Assembly (NCBI GenBank): GCA_951799445.1
Contig: OX637297.1
Span: forward strand, 2,170,001 to 2,234,000
Length of the DNA: 64,000 bases
Source: Pseudisothecium myosuroides
Taxonomy: Eukaryota; Streptophyta; Bryopsida; Hypnales; Lembophyllaceae
Direction: 5' to 3'
This document shows, piece by piece, positions 1-11,219 of this stretch. Positions within the stretch are counted from its first letter, which is position 1. Each line of letters starts with the position of its first letter. A program made the translations under genes and the position numbers. Under the pieces are notes generated by a model that was given only the letters and a program-made list of their open reading frames with translations, was not told the origin of the DNA and ran no database searches.

Positions 1-1508
1 CCACTTTGCATTCACTCACCAGGTCAAGTCCACTTCTAGGTCCTACTTCTGACATTCTGAAAACAAATATTTTGTCTACATCCGTCCCCTGACTTGGGAA
101 TTTACTCTCCTAAACAAATGCCCACGTGCTTGACCCCCTCAATTAGGTAATGTTGTCAATCACTCCAAATCTCCTCAAATACTTGAAAGATGTTAGTACC
201 TTGTTTCAAATACTTGGCGAGCTGAAGTATTTGCATTTGTCCAGCACTGGGACGAGCTCGTCAAAGTCAAGAATCTTGGTCTGTACTCCATCCGGTTGCA
301 AAATAAACTCGCTCAAGAGTTCCTTCATAGCCTCCATGACAATTGAGGAGTTCGTGCCACTCGGTGTTCTTTCCATTTGTTCTCCAATCAGAGTCCGAGT
401 TCTGTCCTTCATGTCGCGGAGTTCTCCATCCTTCACCGAGTGTGTGTGAGTGCCAAGATGAACAAACGCACGAGTACGCAACCCATTCCCAGTGACATAA
501 TAGACCTTCACACTACACCGCGCAATACAGGATGGAGGCTTTTTGCAAATTTTACAAACAAGAGACGACCCTAGTGGATGGATATCGCCAACATCGAGTG
601 TGGTAGATGACAATCCTTTCCATTCCATTTCATTCAAGGCCTTGGTTTGGTGGACGCGACTGAGGAACTCACATGAGGAATTAATGCAACGGAGATGACC
701 TAGACAAAAAGCAATGCGGAACGACAACTCCATGTGGTTTGATATATTGGTGGTCACCATCTTTGACCACATGTGACCATTACAGCGCCTATCCATACCA
801 ACCATGTTCTTAGCTTCAGATTGCATAGGGTAGGACTCTAGTGCAGGCAACTCAAAGATTACATTTCCATTAAACTTGGGAGGCAACGCCTAGACTCTTT
901 TGATGGGAATAGTATCGTAATCCGGTTTGAACAATACATTTCTAAATCCTTTTAGCGTCCAAACTCCGAAGTTTCTTTAAACAGTCTACAACAATTGTCA
1001 ATTTAAAAATCGTCACTGCAGGGGTCAGGTTGATGGGGCTAGATAATGTTGACTGGGAAGGAGTGTCCATGTTCCTATCGTCCTGAGGGGGATCAACGTC
1101 AAAATCATCACTCAAAATGTTGACAAGTTCCAGAAGCGGCTCTCTCTTCACAAGAGTAAAGGGAGGGGTTTGAAACAACAACGAGGAGGATCGATGGATT
1201 GTGACCTCATCGAAGGAAGCGGATCGAAAGGTTTCAAGTACTCCATACGCTCTAAATCTTCTGGGCTTCAAATGCCAGTATCGATCCTCAGAGACAGAAG
1301 CAGGGACTTGTCCTATGCTGTGAGTGATGTTACCAGTGTTGGCGTCATATATATCTTCATCGACATGAATTGACTCTACTTTCAAATTAAACCTTAAGCT
1401 CAATCTACATGCTGAGACGACGGCAATTCCATCTTGACCTGCGGGAAAAATGATTGGAACCTCGTCTCCAAATGCACTGACCACTATCATATCCTTGAAG
1501 TCCACCAT
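1..1508 (-). pseudogene. Truncated copy of MULE-like transposase gene (copy A)
   Basis: This is the N-terminal part of a transposase-like protein, read right to left from an ATG at 1508 and running off the left window edge. It is clearly homologous to the plus-strand gene at 20794-24730: both begin with an IVV/MVV...VPIIFP or VPVIFP segment, then RLSLRFNLK or RLSLRFKLK, then FNG(N/D)VIFELPA, a GHLRC(I/V)NS.C Cys-rich segment, and VCKICK.PP.CIARC. The reading frame is broken near 942 (the frame changes between residue ~188 and the segment starting at ~890), a stop precedes the PPKFNG segment, and the frame is lost below ~206. The catalytic core lies outside the window, if it exists. In copy B the CGA position after GHL is a stop, whereas here it is an Arg codon (CGT). 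I call this a decaying, non-functional copy. The family is inferred from motifs, not from a search. Confidence 0.75.
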
Positions 1509-2560
1509 GGCTAATGATTACTAATTGGAGACCCTAAATCGAGCATATCTAAACCTCCAATCTAAGTGAAGGCAAGCATGATCAAGGACTGCGTCCTAAA
1601 CAATTGTCTTATTGGTCTGTTGTTGAAAAGAATGCCTGCAATGAAAGTGGAGCATGATACAATGCGAACATTGAACTTCAATAAAATCACAATATGTACG
1701 CCCTAGAAGAGATATTTTGAAATCTTGAAGTTCGATTGTCAAGGCCATTTCAAAGGGTGAATTCTAGAAATGAGGGTGACAACAATTTTAAGACGACAGT
1801 TCAGACAATATTTGTTATGGCAGATCATGATTGGTCTTAGACATCATTCTGTGATGTACATGCTAATGAATTGAATTCCTGACAGACATGGCTCTGATGA
1901 AACTTGGAGACTCCTATTTATTGCATGTCATCAAACAACAGTCTTCGACAAAGTGCATGCATGAATGTGATTGTCGTCATGCGCGACAAAGAAGAATCGG
2001 TAAGTACAGTAGCATCTATTACTATGCCATATTTAACTACTTCTGGAATTTACGGGGAATTCTGGACTTTGTGAAGGTCCTGTCCATCGGGAGATCTTCC
2101 CAATGGTATGTACAATGAGTCCGTAATGCCGTTCAAAGGAGATTTAAACCGCTTTGGGATGCTAAGTGGTCTGGAGATTTCCCGATGCAAGGAAATATAC
2201 TCCTTCGGGATAGAGTGTTCGAACAAATCAATGAATTTGAGATGATGTCAACTCCGACATTTGCTGTAAGCGGTACATTTGTATCCGGGGTTGCATTAAT
2301 ATGCGACATCACAGATCGGGATAGCTCAGAAGATACTTCCCAAAGTATCACATAACACAAAAGATTTGATGAAGCAACATAATGCAATTACAGACATTTG
2401 GTAAGGTGTAATCACAGTCAGATAGAAAAGGTGGATTCGCCACTTATATAATCATTTGGATGCAACAAATAGGTGCCTTATAGGCATAATTATGATAAAT
2501 AACCCAGCTAGTCCACTTCCAACTACATGTTTTTTGGGGCCCAAGACCAATCAAAAGGCG
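1509..2560. other. Intergenic, no supported gene; two degenerate GATC dyads
   Basis: I see no convincing coding exon here. Two degenerate members of the GATC-dyad family occur at 2087-2102 (TCGGGAGATCTTCCCA) and 2170-2185 (TCTGGAGATTTCCCGA). They are the leftmost copies in the window and may mark the outer part of the dyad-bearing unit that runs to about 11 kb. Confidence 0.4.
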
Positions 2561-2569
2561 GTGCTATAA

Positions 2570-2879
2570 TGTGCGGACGATCTAACTCTACAGGATCTAC
2601 ATCATCCCTCACATGCAACGCCGGTCGAAGCAAGTGCGGACGTGCCCAATCAAGAGGATCTAAGACAAGCATTACAACACTGTTATTCAAGAGTACCCTG
2701 CGCGTCCGAGGAATGTTCAAGACAATCTTCAGTATTGCACGACGATGGGGATACACCTGGTTCTTCCGCGGATTGTCAGACCCGGCAAAAAATAGAAACC
2801 TTGACAGAATTTCCGGCGGTAGAATACGTCGAAGAAGAGCGGCCAGTGTTGAAGGTTGCATTGCGGACCACAAACCACA
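2570..2879 (+). CDS. Possible exon of an unrecognised protein
   Basis: An open frame on the plus strand follows a stop at 2567 and reaches a strong donor-like GTGAGT at 2880. The translation is acidic and Asp/Glu/Gln-rich, with a weak internal repeat (ADDLTLQDL and ADVPNQEDL), which looks more like coding than random sequence. Overlapping frames on both strands are also open for more than 100 codons because the segment is GC-rich, so strand and frame are uncertain. I recognise no domain. It lies between two MULE/FCP1-like minus-strand genes, inside the region that carries the GATC dyads. Confidence 0.2.
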
Positions 2880-3067
2880 GTGAGTTTCTTGAACGAAATG
2901 TCGGAGAAGACCACGGAAGCCGGGCCGAATTTCGATATTCTATGGGAGATCCGCCACACCGCCCTTCACGCAGAGATCCTCTGTTAGTACTAAGAGCATC
3001 GCCTTCTGCAAAGACCAAGTAAGCCTCAACACGCAGACATGTACATACAGAAAACGACGTCAATTGA

Positions 3068-4148
3068 TCGTGAGATCCCCCAACCAATATGCAATACAAC
3101 AGAACCGCTAATTGAAAACACGCATGGGTAGTTATTTGAAGAACAGCGACTGAATGTCTTATTTGCTGTATAGTACAAGGAAATTAGCAATACTTCTACG
3201 GTATCACTGCAGCCCAGAATATAGTACTAACAAGGGATGCAGATTTAGGATTTGCGTCAAATACAAAAAAAGGTTTAGGGTGACATACTAGAAGACCGAA
3301 AAAACTTGAGCAAAGGAAGTTACGCAGCAGAAATTCAATTGCATTCGATTGAAGCAACAAAAATGGACATTACATAATCCGCCTAAGACTAATAATTCGA
3401 TGCAAGGTAAAATGATCGTGAGATCTTCCGATCAAGCCGAAGAGAGAGGACAAAATTATCAATTTCAAATTTGTACTTCAGCAAACCGGAATTGCAGGAG
3501 AACTCCCAAACAAATAGTAGAAGCACAACTACAACTTCACTGTCATCCACAAGTACAAAAACAATATCACGAGACAATACAAGGACAGAAACGACATTTC
3601 AATGTTCACACGTCACGTCGTATCGTGCGATCTCCTGATGAAGCTTGCCGCGCAAGATGATGACGCCCAGTGTTAAAATCTAATGAAGTGTTCAAAAAAT
3701 TCCACTCTTCCGAGTAATATGATAAACAATTTCAGAACCAAATTTAGATTAAAGCTACGAACGAAGAGTAAGAAAACAATTCTAAGTGAGGGTCATGCAC
3801 CGGAAATGCATTCACATTAGATTTAAAAGACAAGGATAAATGCCCAGAACAGTCCGATCTACCGATAGAATCCACTTCCACGGTATACCATTAGATCTCT
3901 AGATGTGCATACACGCGGATTAATAGTCAAGGTCGAGGTGATCCCTTCGAACTCATAATTATCTTAATCAAAGGCATTTAGGAAAAAAATTTATTTTCAC
4001 ATTTACTACCGAGGCAGAATCAATGCCTCCTACAAACAAAGAATGTCCAGTATTTCGAAAATGCATTTACAATATTTACAGTATGTTCAAGAGTTTTAAG
4101 CTACAAGCAATAATATGCACGCCAAAAGGAGATCGTGAGATATCATGA
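3068..4148. repeat. GATC-dyad copies, left flank (four dispersed)
   Basis: Four 16-bp members are visible: 3068-3083 (TCGTGAGATCCCCCAA), 3416-3431 (TCGTGAGATCTTCCGA), 3623-3638 (TCGTGCGATCTCCTGA) and 4133-4148 (TCGTGAGATATCATGA). The left half TCGTG is always intact while the right half has decayed to different degrees. They lie 3' of the FCP1-like and ParB-like genes (both minus strand). The spacing is irregular (200-500 bp), so intervening copies may have been lost. The rest of 3020-4170 shows no gene I can support. Confidence 0.7.
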
Positions 4149-4177
4149 TGAAGTCCGTCGAGGAAGAGAAACCAAAA

Positions 4178-4822
4178 CTAAACTACTGCCCTCAAAATGT
4201 CAGACCCCGGTCTGGTCAACGGGACCGTCGGTGGCAGACCATTGTGGAGCGGATGCTTCTTGACATACGCCGGCACAGCTTCTTGTGACTTAAACAGACC
4301 TGCGAGCCAAGGACTGAGCACCCCCACAAGGTACTACTCTTTCCAGTCCCCTTCAAATTTGCGGGGGAAAATGGCGCTATGACAATCGTTCAGGAGGTTT
4401 TTAAGTGGATCGTCATCAACGAGGAGAACATTCTCGGTTGACCTCAAACCCAGCTTAGTGGCGAAATGATTTAGATCCTTCAGGAAGTAGGGCCTGTCCG
4501 GGTGTTTGGGGTCTCTGTAGGACGGCTTTGTGCAGTCTTCCTGCGTGAGAACAGGCACGTCCTTCGCCTTAACAGACGTCCCCGGCAGCATTTGATTCAA
4601 TACCTTCGTCACATTTGCCGGTGTCATACTGCTCCAGAATGCAACGTTTGCATGTCTGTGCACAAAGTCAAGTAACTGACCAACATTCGGTCGAAGTGTT
4701 ACGATGCGTCTGTTCAACTCATTGAATGACCTGTGAACAAGAATTCCATTAAGGTCAAGGACCACATAATACCGCCGCCTTTCTACCTGATTCGACGACT
4801 TCGCCACCAGTTCAGCAGGCAC
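4178..4822 (-). pseudogene. FCP1/SCP-like HAD phosphatase domain protein
   Basis: The ORF carries the features of plant FCP1-homology (NIF, HAD superfamily) phosphatases: a nucleophile motif VVLDLNGILVH (residues ~19-29), RPNVGQLLDF, FWSSMTPANV in the middle, and an acidic LLVDDDPLKN motif near residue 140. In canonical FCP1/SCP enzymes the first motif is DXDX(T/V); here the second Asp is Asn (DLNG), a form I associate with plant FCP1-like paralogues, so activity is doubtful. Such enzymes usually dephosphorylate phospho-Ser/Thr proteins. Coding similarity continues past an in-frame TAG at 4334-4336 to a stop at 4178, so either the last ~50 residues are lost or the gene is a pseudogene. There is no ATG at the left end of the frame; the start is probably an exon junction near 4821. 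It is flanked by GATC dyads and lies just downstream of the ParB-like gene on the same strand. Confidence 0.6.
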
Positions 4823-5650
4823 TCAAAAAACTGCAAAATACAAGAGAAGCACAGAGTCAGTGACCGGCCAATTCAAGATTCGTTATCTTGTATGTACATT
4901 GACAATAATGTAGGCATGTTACCTGCGGGAGCTCGGACGCTACAAGCTGGCGACCCTTCCGCCCTCCTTTCGTCGCCCAATCGTCCTCTTTCCCTCTCGC
5001 CGCCGCTCATTGATCCTTCCCCCCTCCTCTCGACGAGCATTTGCCCCTTTCCTCTCTCGTCGGCGCTCACTGGTCCTCTTTCCCCCTAGTCACCACTCAA
5101 AGATTTTGGCTCAAGCTCATCGTCGCTCGAAGGCACCACCCTCCTCCCTCTAACGCCGCGTTCCACTGCCTCCCACTCTTCGTCTGCATCAGGTGGATCC
5201 CCTCCATCATACACTGCACGCGGACCATCATGAAATATCCATTTGCAGACGGGCTTGTAAAGGAAACGATTCGCTTGCCTTATGGATTCCAAATGAATTT
5301 CCTTGTTGGTATCGAGACGCTTCTTCCCATAGTGGTTTAGACTCGGTAAATGACCAAATGCTCTCATACGATCGACAAGACAGAACTTCATTATTTCATC
5401 GGCCTCGTAAGGTAAGGCCTCTAGCACTTCGTCAGAATTGCACTCACCATCATCAGGAACCACCTCTCTTGCAACCTCCAGTGGAACACTGGAGGCCAGT
5501 GAAGCAATGTCGACAACCTCGCCCGCCCTATCACAGGTTTACTCTTCCTTCTAGGAACAGGTTTGGGACTCAGGGGGACCAAGTCAACAAGGGTGTCGTT
5601 CAGTACATCAACAGTGATGCCCATCGGCAGGAGCAATCGCTTTGGCACAG

Positions 5651-5990
5651 TCGTGGGATCCCCCGACAAAGACAATGCAACCACTCCTTCCTGGTGTTCA
5701 CCCCCCTCGCTCTCTGCCGGATCGCCATGATGAATTGAGACCACTGACTCTTCAGCGATCGTGGGATCCCCCGATCCTTCAAGTCCCGGTGTCCGGACTT
5801 GGTCATTTTTCCCTGCACCACATCGAGAGACAGCTAACTCAGTCTCGACAGGTAATGCATGGCTCGTCGTGGGATCCCCCGATACGAGGTGGTCATCATC
5901 CCCCTTCGACTCTTTCCTCCCCTCGCTGAGGTCGGCCGCATCCTCCCCGCTCCTCACGAGTGACTCGTTCATCATCGTGGGATCCCCCGA
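5651..5990. repeat. Four identical palindromes phased at exactly 108 bp inside an exon
   Basis: TCGTGGGATCCCCCGA occurs without mismatch at 5651-5666, 5759-5774, 5867-5882 and 5975-5990, each 108 bp from the next. On the coding (minus) strand each reads Ser-Gly-Asp-Pro-Thr in the same phase, giving a 36-residue period. The 92 bp between copies are not recognisably similar to one another, so the dyads are far better conserved than the spacers. No fifth copy is present 108 bp to either side. Confidence 0.9.
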
Positions 5991-6679
5991 TGCTGGTCGG
6001 TGAGTGTCCCCCAGGGTTAATAAGTCGAGGTCCAGAAGCTGTCTGTCAGCTTCTGAAGCATGAGATGCCTGCGCATCCTCCTGTTGCGGCTGAGTCGACT
6101 TGTCAGACTTCGATGGTAACGGTCCCAAGGTACAAGTCAGAAGCGCTTCTGCCGCGACTGATGCTTCGGGATTGGGACTCCCAGTCGGCTTCACTGGCGA
6201 CTGTTTGCGCTGCACCAATGACTTACTTGGAGTCCACTTCGAGGTCCCCCCCTTCCGATTTTCGACTGCTGTCTTCCACGCTCGCTTGGCCGCCTATGTG
6301 CTCCCGGTATCTTTTGCAGTGTCAGGTTCCTTGATCGGCTTCTCACGCAGCTTCCTCTTGGATATCCTTGGGTCCGTTAATTGGATCCCTGAATTCACTT
6401 CGCCTGACGACCCGCTTGATATTGGAATTACAATTTCTTCGGCTGGTAACGGCTCTGGATTACTCTCATGCTCCTCTGTCAGATCTGCCAGCTCCGCCTG
6501 CGCCGAATGAACTTCGGGAACTTCGTCTGCATCCTCTGCTGCACTTGGCGGATCAATCAGCTGCTCTCGCCGGGGGGAGGGAGTCGAAGATTTTGCCTGC
6601 GAGAAAGGCAATATCCCACCACAATTGAGCTTAGTTTGCCCTCCCAGATTAGCATGCGAGAGATATACGTTGCCCAACG

Positions 6680-6695
6680 TCCGGAGATATCACGA
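6680..6695. repeat. Degenerate GATC-type dyad in intron 3 of gene 1
   Basis: TCCGGAGATATCACGA lies in the intron between 6721 and 6597. Its right half (ATATCACGA) is identical to that of the intron copies at 8548 and 8664. Confidence 0.6.
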
Positions 6696-8490
6696 TGGTT
6701 CAGCAAATAATGCATACTAACCTTAGGGTGCTCAACCGACCTTGTTCCTAAACCCGGTCTGTGTTGGGTGATGTCTTCAACTACAGCAGCTTCATCATCA
6801 CTCTCAACTTCCTCGTCCTCGTGTTCGGCCTTCGTAAGAGGAAGGGGTGCCGCCTACGCATGTTTGTCGTCCCAAATCTGCTTGGCGAAGACTTGACTTA
6901 ACGTTTTAGCTTTCGCTGAATCTACAACTTCCAGCACTTTACCACCTTCGGAATATTGAAATACAACAGCCGGATATTAGTGACATTCACATCCCTGAAA
7001 TCAAAATTGAGATTATCAGAAGAACAAAAAGAAAAGACAATCGTTGTAGTGCATACCAAGCCCAGATATGTGAACTCCGGATCCCCGTTGACATTGACAA
7101 ATACATAGTCGGTGCAAGCTAGTCCTTCGAATAGAATCAACGCACTATTGATCTTCAGATACGGCATCTGCTGCCGACGCCAGTAAGGGTAGTCGTCCGG
7201 CATATCTTCCGCCTTGTACACCTGAGTCAGGCGGTCCAATCCCGGAAAGAAGCTTTTGAAGCAAGTCTGCCGCTTGTGCTCTTCGCTGTGCCCAAAAATG
7301 AAGACAACAAAGACATTGTACCCGTCTCTGGCCGGAGCTTGAGGGAAGAAGTCTTCGGGCCCTGCCATGTAGTTCACAATGTGCCAGTCCCACAACCTAG
7401 CTTTGACTTCCATCCTTCGTTTCTCTATGTGAGCCACAATCATGTGAAACCCTTCGGCATCTGTGAGGAGAACGGCGACACAACGGGCTACGATTGTCTG
7501 GTCCTGCGGATCATAGTACTCCAGAGCGTCAAAGAGTCTCTTCAACTTCCGCTCTTCAAGAATTTTGGCGCGACACCCGCAGGACGTTGACTCGAACATG
7601 AACCAGATGTACAGGTGCTGCTTCTTCTTTCCCCTCCACGCTATGATGTCCCCTGCCGCCAAGGTGGCGCTGATGTCCCAGCTGCTTTCGTCCATGGTTT
7701 TACAGAGATAGTGCTCTGAAAAACCACGTGCATTTGCCTGCACCGATTCCTCCTCCGCCGTCAGCTTGAAATACGACTCCCACATTTGGATCACCGACTG
7801 CGGAAGGTCAGCTGGGTCGAACGTCCTGTTGAGATTTCTCGTCCGGTCCTACAACCACTTCTTTCTAGCAGGGGTTTCCATTGCCTTGTTCACCCACATA
7901 TCCACATCCTCGTGCTGAATGTTCCTTTCCGTCGCAAACTCGACCCACAAAGAGTCCGGGTAAGGCTCGTACTCCACCATCCTCGTCGGCAGCAGATGAC
8001 CCTTGTAGTGTGACAAGAGTTCGTTCTTCATCGCCCTGACCAACCGAATTTTGGCGCCGGCGTCAAGAAGAGAGATAATGCGTTTTCCACCTCTCTGTGA
8101 TTTCGACTTTGCGACGGAGGTCTTCATGCTGACAACTTGGGCTTCAACTTGATCCGCAAGGAAATTGATGTCCTCCGGTCTAAGTCCGTAAAGGGGCTTG
8201 AAGTTGTTTGCCGCCAACGGTTTGCGATCCGTACTCCCGGATACATCGACCAGCCCCACCGCGTCGAGAAGGAGACCTGCCATGAATCTCTCCTCTATCT
8301 TGATCCATCTTTGAACATCAGCGTCCTTCTCCATGAAGAATAGAGGGATTCTCAGTTCGGCGATGTCTTTCGCCTTTGCTCCCGCAAATATTGATGCCAC
8401 CGACGGCTGAAACGCCTGCCCAACAAAGGAGTAACAGTCAGTACGCGATCCGTAGACAGACCACGTGAACACAAGAAGTCCAATAAACAG

Positions 8491-8808
8491 TCGTGCGATC
8501 CCACGATCAGTCAATTACCACGAGGAAGTCGTTTAGGCAACAGGCAGTCGTGAGATATCACGATGAGCCACTATCTTCTACATGCACAATTTGAAAACAC
8601 CAAGCACTGAACCCCCAGCACAAAAGACTAAACTAGCGACATCTGGTATTTCATAACTTAACTTCGTGGGATATCACGATCTCCTCATTCTAACGTAGAA
8701 CTACCCCGTATTTCAAAGCCAGGACTTAGTCGTGGGATCCCACGATGAGGAGGTTCTAACGTAATGAAGGTCTGAGGTGTAGTGCAGGACCATCGGGAGA
8801 TCCCAAGA
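8491..8808. repeat. Intronic cluster of five GATC dyads (gene 1, intron 1)
   Basis: The copies are 8491-8506 (TCGTGCGATCCCACGA), 8548-8563 (TCGTGAGATATCACGA), 8664-8679 (TCGTGGGATATCACGA), 8730-8745 (TCGTGGGATCCCACGA, a perfect palindrome) and 8793-8808 (TCGGGAGATCCCAAGA). Spacings are 57, 116, 66 and 63 bp. All fall inside the intron bounded by the donor at 8875 and the acceptor at 8416. The outer TCGTG/CACGA arms are conserved while the central six bases vary. Confidence 0.9.
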
Positions 8809-10295
8809 TGGTTAGATAGAGCGCACTCTGATGACCCCCAAAAAAAAAATATGTCAACTCCGGCGGCATTCTTACATTGTACTCTACTGAGTGTGGTCTG
8901 CCCAATAGTGCTGGCTGTGGACTTCCCATACTCCGCCACTTGATTCTTGCGTTCAGCAGCTGCTTCGTGAAGTTCTGCTCCTTCTGTTCGCCAACGACAT
9001 CTTGGTTCAGCGCCCGCGAGAAGTGCACTAGGTCTCCGTGGTGATCTTTGTCTGTCCACACAGGTAAAATATTGAAGGTGGAGGCAAGCTTCTTGTCCTT
9101 CTCGAGAATCACACCAAGCCTAATCAGGTCCTTGAATGCCTGGACAGTGTGTTGGCCCCCTATTATGTAGTAGTGTGTCTTGGGGTTTTCGAAGATCTCC
9201 TTCTTCGGCGCTTGCTTTTCATAGTGCGACACTACCTTCGCCGGGCTGTAGGGTCCTGCTTTAAGGGGAAGCACTGTTATGACTCTGTTCTCCGAGTCAT
9301 AATCAGGTGTGATTTGTGCCTTCTTTGTCAGCGAATCAAGCCGCTCTGCCTGAATTCCCCTGTACACGAGCAGTGCTACAGGTGCCTGGTGCAGATAGTC
9401 ATAGTGCACGCGGATGAGCTCTCCTTTGCTGTCACAGATTGGTTTTCTGCCCCATTTGTACAGGCCACCAAAGGAGTTCTTGTACAAGGTCCTCATTGCA
9501 TTCATCTCTTCCGGTGTCATCTTCTTCACGTCTGCTTCCTCTAGAGCCACAGCCCTATGAAGCAGGAGTGGGGTATCCAATTTTTTCTTCTTTCCGGATG
9601 TCCCAGCTGCGGCTTCAACTTCGTCCCCGGGAGCACCAATTGCAGACTTCCTCTTCTTGGTCTTCTTTTTGGGGGACGGCGTGGGAGCAACCGCTGTCAC
9701 GGCTTGGGGAGGAGCGTTCGTATCTCGTAAGTCTTCCAGGATTATGTCCCACTGGTTCTTGAGCTCCTTAGGCTTCCACCGAGGCTTAGACGTGTCTTTG
9801 CACATCAGATGTGACCTTGAAGTCACAGACTCGCACAGAGTGAGGCTGAACTTCGCGTAGTCCAGGATCAGACCAAACGTTATGATCTCCCCGGAAAGGA
9901 GAACCTTCTCCTCTACAACTAGGAGTGCTGTGTCGTCGTCAAGCCCCTTCATTTCTAGTATCCTCAGTCCGGCAGTTGGGTGCCCCATCGTCCCATTCAC
10001 CAGCGTGGGATGAATAATGGCGGAGCCGTCACTCTCTGCTTTCCAGGCGATTCCCCAATTTGTAATCTGCTCGTCGCATCGAAAAAAGGCTTGTGGTGGA
10101 TGTGGGCCTGTGTACTCCAAAGACGTAATGTAACAGTCAATGAAGGTACAAAGCTTCCTTAGTGTCAGTTCTTCTGGACCTTCGTCCACTTGCATTTCAC
10201 TGCAGCACGAAAGGAGATGTTAGTTTCGACATTGTCCGGTAGAGCAGATAGTGGTGCGATAGTATTCCCGTGTCAACTTGAAATTTCATCCTTAG

Positions 10296-10961
10296 TCGTG
10301 GGATCCCACGACGGCTGTTATGGAAGAGAAGGAATGGTTTTGTGATCATTTTGATGATCTAGTTTTACAAATTACCGTTGTCGTGGGATATCACGATCGA
10401 TTAAATTAACGGACAGTAGTGGGAAGGAGGTTACTGCATCGCTACTCACTAACTGAAGGCGTCTTGGCATATGACGACGGCACTATTTAACATGGAATGG
10501 ATATTCAAATATCTTAGAAGGAGATCGGTGATGATCTGTGAAACTACTGTCTGTCGTGGGATCCCACGATTGATTGTTCACATAATTAGCGCTATTTATT
10601 AACGCGCCTGCATCTCAATTTTTCTACCCACGCTAGACTCTCTCGTCGTGATTTTCCACGACGGTTTAGTACTTGAATTCTCTAAGTAGGTGTTCTAATT
10701 GTTAAGTCTGGGTCAGGTGCGGTCTTTACTATCCTCCATCGGGAGATCCCACAATGGGTACTAATCTGCTGACTGGTCTGTGCCTAATATGTGGTCTGGG
10801 TAAAGTTTTCGTCTCCGTATCTTATCATCGAGGGATCCCACAATGGGCCACAAACTCTAAAAATTGGGTGGCGGCGCAGTGGTGGGCGGCTAGGGTTTTA
10901 AATCAGGGGTCCTACAATGCTCAAATCTATACAGGGATTGCCCTGTCGTGGGATCCCACGA
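10296..10961. repeat. Array of GATC dyads upstream of gene 1
   Basis: The copies are 10296 (perfect), 10381 (TCGTGGGATATCACGA), 10462 (TCTTGGCATATGACGA), 10554 (perfect), 10646 (TCGTGATTTTCCACGA), 10739 (TCGGGAGATCCCACAA), 10828 (TCGAGGGATCCCACAA) and 10946 (perfect), with a weak copy near 10903. Start-to-start distances are 85, 81, 92, 92, 93, 89 and 118 bp, a quasi-regular spacing. The array sits directly 5' of the gene 1 start at 10195, where a promoter would be expected. The spacers show no similarity to each other by eye. Confidence 0.9.
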
Positions 10962-11219
10962 TGCACGGTTTTAGGGTCACTATCCGCGGTAACAGGGTCA
11001 CGTACTCATTCCGTGTGTTCTTCTCGGCATACGTACTACTGTATTTCTTAGCCATATTTATAACAACGACTATGACAGAGGCTCTACTACCCTCATTTTC
11101 AGCAAAGTGCGTACCAATGCAATTGCAAACAGCCATACCCTAATTATTAGCAGTGTTTATAACCTAGACATTGCAAGCAAGAAATGGAAAGTAATGAGAA
11201 TATAGTTCAAAGTAACTTA

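Larger units (their letters stand above)
5086..10195 (-). pseudogene. Multi-exon ParB-like domain gene (gene 1), decayed
   Basis: Four exons join in phase 0 with GT-AG borders: 10195-8876, 8415-7057, 6994-6722 and 6596-5086. Exon 1 starts at an ATG (10195), although an acceptor-like TGCTGCAG just upstream allows a further 5' exon. Around residue 345 there is a ParB/sulfiredoxin-like signature (HYYIIGGQHTVQAFKDL, followed by LPVWTDKDHHGDLVHFSRALNQ), preceded by a Lys-rich, NLS-like PKKKTKKRK. Exon 2 encodes ~450 residues I cannot assign. Exon 4 is Ser/Pro/Asp-rich, with four SGDPT pentapeptides 36 residues apart. In-frame stops at 7849 (TAG), 6977 (TAA), 6854 (TAG) and 6294 (TAG), and a one-base frame change near 5530, interrupt an otherwise continuous frame. 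The product may once have been nuclear. Bacterial ParB-like domains bind nucleotides and DNA sites; no function is shown here. Confidence 0.6.

Noticed and set aside
2523..3099. Overlapping minus-strand frames of 76-116 aa
   Set aside because: They overlap a plus-strand frame of similar length in GC-richer DNA and show no recognisable motif; I kept only the plus-strand exon as a weak candidate.
5651..10961. CRISPR-like array (short palindromic repeats with unique spacers)
   Set aside because: The repeats are only 16 bp, spacers vary from 25 to over 100 bp outside the 108-bp run, no cas genes are present, and the host is a eukaryote with introns. The resemblance is superficial.
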